The notes beneath the pieces are model-generated. The model searched no databases. It was not told the origin of the DNA and saw nothing but the letters and a program-made list of their open reading frames with translations. This document shows, one piece after another, positions 59,644-64,000 of a stretch of DNA of 64,000 nt; within the stretch, counting starts at the first letter, position 1, and each line of letters opens with the position of its first letter. The translations under genes were made by a program, and so were the position numbers. Source of the stretch: DATEDA01 sp963744255 (lineage in GTDB: Bacteria; Pseudomonadota; Gammaproteobacteria; Burkholderiales; SG8-39); the NCBI GenBank assembly GCA_963744255.1, contig CAVUSZ010000054.1, positions 62,001-126,000 on the forward strand, read 5' to 3'.

Positions 59644-59654
59644 ATCACTCAAGG

Positions 59655-60644
59655 TCACTCCGCACGGATCCCGGCCTGCTTGATGATCTTGGCCAATTTG
59701 TCGATGTCGGCTCGGATCACGCCCGCGAACTCATCGACGCTAGTCGAGACGGGCTCCAACCCTTGCTCCATAAAGCGACCTTGAACCTCAGACGACTGGA
59801 CTGCTTTCACGATCTCCTGATTGAGACGGGAAATCACGGACTTTGGCGTTCCTGCAGGTACCAGAATGCCGAACCATTCGCTAAGTTCTACCCCTGGTAG
59901 ACCAGCTTCTGCCATGGTGGGGATCCCGGGCGCGGCAGACGCCCGCTTGTCGCTGGTCACCGCCAGGGCTTTGAGCTTTCCCGTGCGCACTTGGGGTAGC
60001 GCGGCGGCCAGGGTGACGAAGGCAATCGGCACATGACCCGCGATTACGTCGGTGATCACCAGTGCAGCCCCCTTGTAGGGGACATGGACAAGATCGATAC
60101 CCGCCGTTGACTTGAACAGTTCGCCTGCCAGATGGTTGGGGTTGCCGGACCCAGGGGAGCCGTAGCTGATCTTGCCCGGTGTGGCCTTGGCGAGGACGAT
60201 GAGTTCCTGCACGGAGCTTGCCTGAAACGCTGGATTGGCGATGAGCACCATCGGGGTACGTGCGAGCATGCTGACGCCAGCGAAGTCTCTCACCGGATCG
60301 TACGAGGCCTTTGCGACCAGCAGCGGATTGACGGCCACGCCTGTCGTAAAGCCCATCAATAGCGTGTAGCCGTCAGGCGGGGCCTTTGCGACTACGTCGA
60401 ATCCGATGACGCCGTTGGCCCCCGGGCGATTGTCGACAACGATCTGCTGCCCCAGCTGCTCCCCGAGCTTTGGCCCGAGTCCGCGCGCGAGAATGTCGGC
60501 GGCGCCACCCGGAGGAAACGGGACGATGAGGCGCAGCGGTTTTTCGGGGTAATCAGCCGCGAAACTGTCGGCTGGCCAAACGAACATACCTCCGGCCAAT
60601 AGCAGTCCGAGGCCCAGCGATGAAAACTTCCTCCTACTGTCCAT
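59655..60644 (-). CDS. Bug-family (TctC) periplasmic solute-binding protein
   Basis: 329 residues. The signal peptide ends DSFAAD. YPEKPLRLIVPFPPGGAADILARGLGPKLGEQ, IVVDNRPGANGVIGFDVVAKAPPDGYTLLMG and VHVPYKGAALVITDVIAGHVPI are the Bug ligand loops. It is flanked closely by attC sites on both sides (59563 and 60728), which makes it a single-gene cassette of about 1.1 kb. A solute receptor as cassette cargo is uncommon. Confidence 0.92.
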   Translation of the reverse strand: MDSRRKFSSLGLGLLLAGGMFVWPADSFAADYPEKPLRLIVPFPPGGAADILARGLGPKLGEQLGQQIVVDNRPGANGVIGFDVVAKAPPDGYTLLMGFTTGVAVNPLLVAKASYDPVRDFAGVSMLARTPMVLIANPAFQASSVQELIVLAKATPGKISYGSPGSGNPNHLAGELFKSTAGIDLVHVPYKGAALVITDVIAGHVPIAFVTLAAALPQVRTGKLKALAVTSDKRASAAPGIPTMAEAGLPGVELSEWFGILVPAGTPKSVISRLNQEIVKAVQSSEVQGRFMEQGLEPVSTSVDEFAGVIRADIDKLAKIIKQAGIRAE

Positions 60645-60727
60645 CGGTTCCTCCCTTCGCTAGACCAGGCACCTCGATAGGATTAGCGTCGAGTAGACGC
60701 GGCTACAGTGACTCCACGACAAGTGAT

Positions 60728-60817
60728 GCCCAACGGCTGCGTTGAGGGGTCGCGACAGCGGGGCGGAGCGAAGCGCAGCTCCGCTGGCAAGCGATCCCCT
60801 CGAACGCATGGTTGGGC
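60728..60817. other. attC site (90 bp)
   Basis: Outer boxes GCCCAAC (60728-60734) and GTTGGGC (60811-60817). Arms TGCGTT-G-AGGGG-TCGC and GCGA-TCCCCT-C-GAACGCA are complementary with unpaired bases. The loop contains AGCGGGGCGGAGCGAAGCG-type repeats. It is the last cassette site on the right; 60818-61077 holds no recognisable gene. Confidence 0.82.
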
Positions 60818-61077
60818 GCTGCGCTCGGAACAGCGCGCGCTGACGGCCGCACTGCGAGCGCGGTGTGCGCCAGCGTCGACGAGCGAAAGGCAACCAGCAT
60901 CGCTATCACTCCCGATGTTTGGCTGAGCACGGGAACTCGAGCGTCACCAAAGTCCATACGCTCTTTAGATGCTAAACGTTCTGAAGAGCGCGCACCTGAA
61001 GAGGTGGCTGCAGGGCCGCCCGTGCTCGAGCGGGGGGCGCCGCCCGGCGAATCCGTCGCCGGACGGGCCTGATGCGG

Positions 61078-61632
61078 CTAGTTCGGGTTGCGCGGAAAAG
61101 CTACGAAGCCGTCGCGGTTAGGCATCTTCACCTTCGGCAGCGACTGTGCGTCGAGGATGGTGTCGGCGCCGACGAGCCCATTGAGATGCAGGATGTAGGC
61201 GGAGAGGGCGTACGTCTCGTCCGCGGTGAGCGACTTCGGCGCCTGAAACGGCATCGCGCGGCGCACGTAGTCGAAGAGCGTCGTCGCGTAGGGCCAATAG
61301 CTGCCCACCGCCTTCACCGGGTTCGGCCCGCCAAGCGAGCCGATACCGCCGACGAGTGCGTCGTTCGGCTTGCCCACGCCCTTCGGGCCGTGGCACGCCT
61401 GGCACTTCGCCTCGTAGATCGGCTCGCCCTGCTTCGCCGTGCCGCGGCCCGGCGGCAGGCCGGTGCCGTCGGGCGGAATGCTGATGTCCCACGGCGCCGC
61501 GTCCGCGGCCGAGACGGGCTGCCCGAGGCGCGGCAGCGGAACCGACGCGGTGCCCCCGCCGCCGGTCTGGGCGCAGCCGCCGATCGCGGCGCAGACCGCC
61601 GCGGCGAGCGAGACGCGCTTAAGCGTAGACAT
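61078..61632 (-). CDS. monohaem cytochrome c, SoxD-like partner of sulfite dehydrogenase
   Basis: 184 residues. A signal with a possible lipobox (AAIGGCAQ, Cys20) lies at the N terminus. The haem motif CQACHGPKGVG is near residue 76. The region FDYVRRAMPFQAPKSLTADETYALSAYILHLNGLV, with Met as sixth ligand, is typical of cytochromes that accept electrons from SoxC/SorA-type molybdoenzymes. The start overlaps the soxC-like 3' end by 14 bp. It is shorter than the diheme SoxD of Paracoccus. Confidence 0.85.
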   Translation of the reverse strand: MSTLKRVSLAAAVCAAIGGCAQTGGGGTASVPLPRLGQPVSAADAAPWDISIPPDGTGLPPGRGTAKQGEPIYEAKCQACHGPKGVGKPNDALVGGIGSLGGPNPVKAVGSYWPYATTLFDYVRRAMPFQAPKSLTADETYALSAYILHLNGLVGADTILDAQSLPKVKMPNRDGFVAFPRNPN

Positions 61633-62908
61633 TCGTCGCCTCCCCTTTCTCGTCGATGCGCCAGCTCTGGAGGGCGTTGTAGTGATAGATGCCGCGCGTG
61701 CCGCGCTCGGCGACGAGCGCCGCGCGCGTAGGCTGCACCATGCCGGTGTCGTCGGTCGCGCGGCTCTGCAGGATGGCCGGGCCGCCGTTCCACTGCCAGG
61801 GCACCCGGAACCGCACCGGGGCCTTGGGAAGCACCGGCCCCTGGATCGCCGCCTGCGCCCAGGTCTGCCCGCCGTCGGCCGACACTTCGACCTGCCGGAT
61901 ACGGCCGTTGCCCGACCATGCGAGCCCGGAAATCTCGTAGAAGCCGGGTCCGCGCAGGGTGAGGCCCGGCGACGGCCGCGTGATCAGCGACTTCACCTCC
62001 ATCGGGAAGACGAACTGCCAGGCCTTGTCGTCCTTGAGCAGCATCGTGTAGCGCGAGGTTTCGTCCTTCGACATGACCGGCTCCGCGGTGAGCTTGATGC
62101 GCCGCAGCCACTTGACGCTGAGGTTGCCTTCCCAGCCCGGCACGAGGAGCCGCAGCGGGTAACCGTTCGAGGGGCGCACGCGCTCGCCGTTCTGGTACAG
62201 GCAGACGAGCACGTCGTCGAGCGCCTTCGCGAGCGGGATGCTGCGGCTCATCGAGGCCGCGTCGCCGCCCTCGGCGACGATCCAGCGCGCCGCGGGGTCG
62301 ATGCCCGCCTCGTCGAGGAGCGTCGAGAGCCGCACGCCGGTCCATTCGGCGCAGCTGAACACGCCGTGGATCGCGGTCACGTTGAGCGGCCCCGGCTTCG
62401 GCGCGTAGAGCGCCTGGCTGTTGCCCGCGCACTCGATGAAGGCGATGCGCGACTCCATCGGATAGCGGTGCAGCGCGTCGAGGGTGAACACGAGCGGGCG
62501 GCGCACCAAGCCGTGGATCAGCAGGCGGTGCCTGTCCGGATCGATGTCGGGGATGCCCGAGTGGCTGCGCTCGAAGTGCAGCCCGGAGGGCGTGACGATG
62601 CCTTCGAGCAGGTGGAGCGGCGTGCGCGCGGGCCCCACCCCCGCTGTCGCCGGGTTGGGCGGCGGAGGGATGAACCGCACGACCTTGCTCTCGAAGCGCG
62701 ACGGCTGCCCGTACCCGGCGAACCCGGCCCCGGGCGCGCGCATCCAGGGCTCGTCGGCGAGCGGCTCGGCGGCGGCGGGACGCAGGCCCGCGCCCATCGC
62801 GCCCGCGGCAAGCGCCCCCTGCAGGAAATGCCGCCGGCTCAGGATTCCGTTTCCGGCCACCGGGTCACCTAGCGCGGGCTCCAGCTTTAGCTCCTTCATT
62901 CCCATCAT
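61619..62908 (-). CDS. soxC: sulfite dehydrogenase molybdoenzyme (SoxC-like)
   Basis: 429 residues from ATG 62908 (ATG 62905, five bases after GGAGG, is equally good). A twin-arginine signal (LSRRHFLQGALAAGA) directs export with the cofactor. The sulfite-oxidase fold has FIECAGNSQALY with the molybdenum Cys ligand, then HGVFSCAEWTGVRLSTLLDEAGID, SNGYPLRLLVPGWEGNLSVKWLRRI, and a C-terminal dimerisation domain VEVSADGGQTWAQA. With the cytochrome it forms a SoxCD-type sulfur dehydrogenase. soxXYZAB are not in the window, so it may act alone on sulfite or related sulfur species. Confidence 0.9.
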   Translation of the reverse strand: MMGMKELKLEPALGDPVAGNGILSRRHFLQGALAAGAMGAGLRPAAAEPLADEPWMRAPGAGFAGYGQPSRFESKVVRFIPPPPNPATAGVGPARTPLHLLEGIVTPSGLHFERSHSGIPDIDPDRHRLLIHGLVRRPLVFTLDALHRYPMESRIAFIECAGNSQALYAPKPGPLNVTAIHGVFSCAEWTGVRLSTLLDEAGIDPAARWIVAEGGDAASMSRSIPLAKALDDVLVCLYQNGERVRPSNGYPLRLLVPGWEGNLSVKWLRRIKLTAEPVMSKDETSRYTMLLKDDKAWQFVFPMEVKSLITRPSPGLTLRGPGFYEISGLAWSGNGRIRQVEVSADGGQTWAQAAIQGPVLPKAPVRFRVPWQWNGGPAILQSRATDDTGMVQPTRAALVAERGTRGIYHYNALQSWRIDEKGEATNVYA

Positions 62909-63057
62909 GTCCTCCCGTTCCTTTCCATGCAGGTGGGTCGTACCGGGGCAACCATAGGTCTGCGGAGCCGGCCGCGTCCCGAAAGAACGCCGCGGAAACG
63001 CCGAAATTGCGCCGAGATTCGGCCTATAGTGACCAGTCCCTGCATTCAGGAGGCTCC

Positions 63058-63513
63058 ATGCGTCAGATTTCCAGGCGGGAAGCGCTGCGCGCCCTGGCCG
63101 GGCTCGCCGCCGCCCCGGCGCTCGCCGCCCACACGCGCGCCCGGGCCCAGGACAAGGTGCCGCTCGCGATCAAGGGCTACGACCCGGTCGCCTACTTCAC
63201 CCAGGGCAAGCCTGTGCGCGGGCGCGCCGACCTCGAGCTCGAATGGGACGACCGCCGCTATCGATTCTCGAGCGCCGAGCATCGCGAGCGCTTCCGCGCC
63301 GCCCCGCTGCGCTACGCGCCCCAGTTCCCGGATTTCTGCGCCATGTCGCTCACCCGCGGCGAGGTGGTCGACGCGAACCCCGAGAACTGGTTGATCGCGG
63401 ACGGCAAGCTCTACATGTTCGGCAAGTCGATCGGCCCGAAGCTCTTCGAGGAGCGCCTCGCCGAGAACGTCGAGCGGGCGAACGAGAACCGTCCGATCCT
63501 GCCCAAGCCGTAG
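63058..63513 (+). CDS. exported YHS-domain protein
   Basis: 151 residues from ATG 63058 with AGGAGGC upstream. A Tat-like signal (ISRREALRALAGLAAAPALAA) precedes a YHS domain: LAIKGYDPVAYFTQGKPVRGRADLELEWDDRRYRFSSAEHRERFRAAPLRYAPQFPDFCAM. YHS domains are metal-associated and accompany copper and redox proteins; the function here is open. It is divergent from soxC by 149 bp. Confidence 0.87.
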   Translation: MRQISRREALRALAGLAAAPALAAHTRARAQDKVPLAIKGYDPVAYFTQGKPVRGRADLELEWDDRRYRFSSAEHRERFRAAPLRYAPQFPDFCAMSLTRGEVVDANPENWLIADGKLYMFGKSIGPKLFEERLAENVERANENRPILPKP

Positions 63514-63516
63514 CGG

Positions 63517-64000
63517 CTATGGCTGGGGCTCCAGCAGCCCCGCCTTCACGAAGCCCTCCCGCAGGTGCTTCAGGTCCTGCGGTTCGAGGAACTTGCCGCC
63601 GAAGCCGGCGGCGTCGAAGCCCGGGTTCATGCGCCGAAGCGCCGCGGCGGTGCGCGCCGCGTCCTCCGCGCGCCCGAGCTGGGCGTAGCCCGCCGCGAGC
63701 ACCATGCGGCTGAAGTTGGCGTTCGCGTTCTCGCGCAGGTTGAGCTCGGCCTGGTCGACCGCCGCCTGGTAGCGCCGCTTGAGGTAGTAGGCGAGACTGA
63801 GCGCGAAACGGTCGATGGCGTTCAGGTCGGGGTCGATGCGCTGCGCGCGCTCGAGCGCCCCGATCGCCGCGTCGGTCTTCCCCATCCACATGAGCACGTT
63901 GCCGCGGCCGGCAAGGGCGAAGGCGTCGTTCGGGTTGGCCGCCACCGCGCGCTCCAGCGCCTCGCGCGCCTGGTCGTAGCGCTGGTAGGAAAGATGCACG
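63517..64000 (-). CDS. TPR-repeat protein, cut by window end
   Basis: The visible C-terminal 161 residues are tetratricopeptide repeats: YDQAREALERAVAANPNDAFALAGRGNVLMWMGKTDAAIGALERAQRIDPDLNAIDRFALSLAYYLKRRYQAAVDQAE and so on, ending FLEPQDLKHLREGFVKAGLLEPQP. That closing stretch is like the tail of adenylate/guanylate-cyclase-TPR proteins. The start lies beyond 64000, so the N-terminal domain is unknown. It converges on the YHS gene with a 3-bp gap. Confidence 0.82.
   Translation of the reverse strand, partial: VHLSYQRYDQAREALERAVAANPNDAFALAGRGNVLMWMGKTDAAIGALERAQRIDPDLNAIDRFALSLAYYLKRRYQAAVDQAELNLRENANANFSRMVLAAGYAQLGRAEDAARTAAALRRMNPGFDAAGFGGKFLEPQDLKHLREGFVKAGLLEPQP

Noticed and set aside
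1..64000. tRNA, rRNA, CRISPR array or replication origin
   Set aside because: No cloverleaf, rRNA-like stretch, regularly spaced repeat or DnaA-box cluster was found by reading. A tRNAscan or CRISPR finder run would settle it.

Overview
The window is GC-rich chromosomal DNA that looks betaproteobacterial (Burkholderiales-like). The pointers are three Bug-type (TctC) solute-binding proteins, a glyA-nrdR-ribD run, an FNR/ANR regulator next to hemN and a TauE/SafE gene, and a soxCD-like pair. This placement is inferred from gene content, not from a phylogenetic marker. No rRNA, tRNA or CRISPR array was recognised by eye.

Layout. 0-5.8 kb: a redox and low-oxygen block with a broken universal stress protein, a small cytochrome c, a hemerythrin-like protein, a four-cysteine FNR regulator, and frame-broken hemN, TauE/SafE and EamA genes. 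Two TTGAC-N4-GTCAA boxes fit control by that FNR. 5.8-9.2 kb: an M61 peptidase with PDZ domain, a PP2C phosphatase and a histidine phosphatase. 9.2-23.1 kb: an ECF42-type sigma factor followed by many small-protein genes of the families that travel with it (YCII/DGPF, SRPBCC, VOC, DUF899, GyrI-like, DUF427, DUF1428, GFA), an ABC-2 exporter, a MarR regulator and an MFS pump. Four TGTCGA-N17-CGAC(T/C)A promoters with identical spacing lie inside this block, and at least five of its members are internally deleted or truncated. 23.3-27.4 kb: a catabolic operon of Bug protein, class III CoA-transferase, HMG-CoA-lyase-like enzyme and threonine-dehydratase-like enzyme.

27.5-38 kb is mostly housekeeping: a TPMT-like methyltransferase overlapping rtcB, then glyA, nrdR and ribD, then an unusual arginase::ornithine aminotransferase fusion with its own terminator, an M48 peptidase, a broken SPW gene and ribE. 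38-52 kb is accessory and partly decayed. It contains a 104-bp MITE-like element, IS21 and IS110 remnants, a LysR stub and a sulfatase fragment. It also holds a three-gene operon of a truncated RsbW-like kinase, a STAS protein and a nucleobase permease carrying a C-terminal RsbW-like domain, and a SulP transporter.

52.5-60.8 kb carries seven attC-like sites between short genes, with no integrase in the window: an integron cassette cluster without intI. The cargo is an alpha/beta hydrolase, a flavin-type oxidase, DUF302, PhzF and cupin proteins, LysR, two Bug proteins and an O-methyltransferase. 61-64 kb returns to core-like genes: soxCD-like sulfite dehydrogenase, a YHS-domain protein and a TPR protein that runs off the window.

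Broken frames are frequent. Those at 3.2-5.4 kb and 37.2 kb look like single-base errors in GC-rich runs and could be sequence errors. The internal deletions at 9-22 kb and the IS and regulator stubs at 38-50 kb look like real decay.
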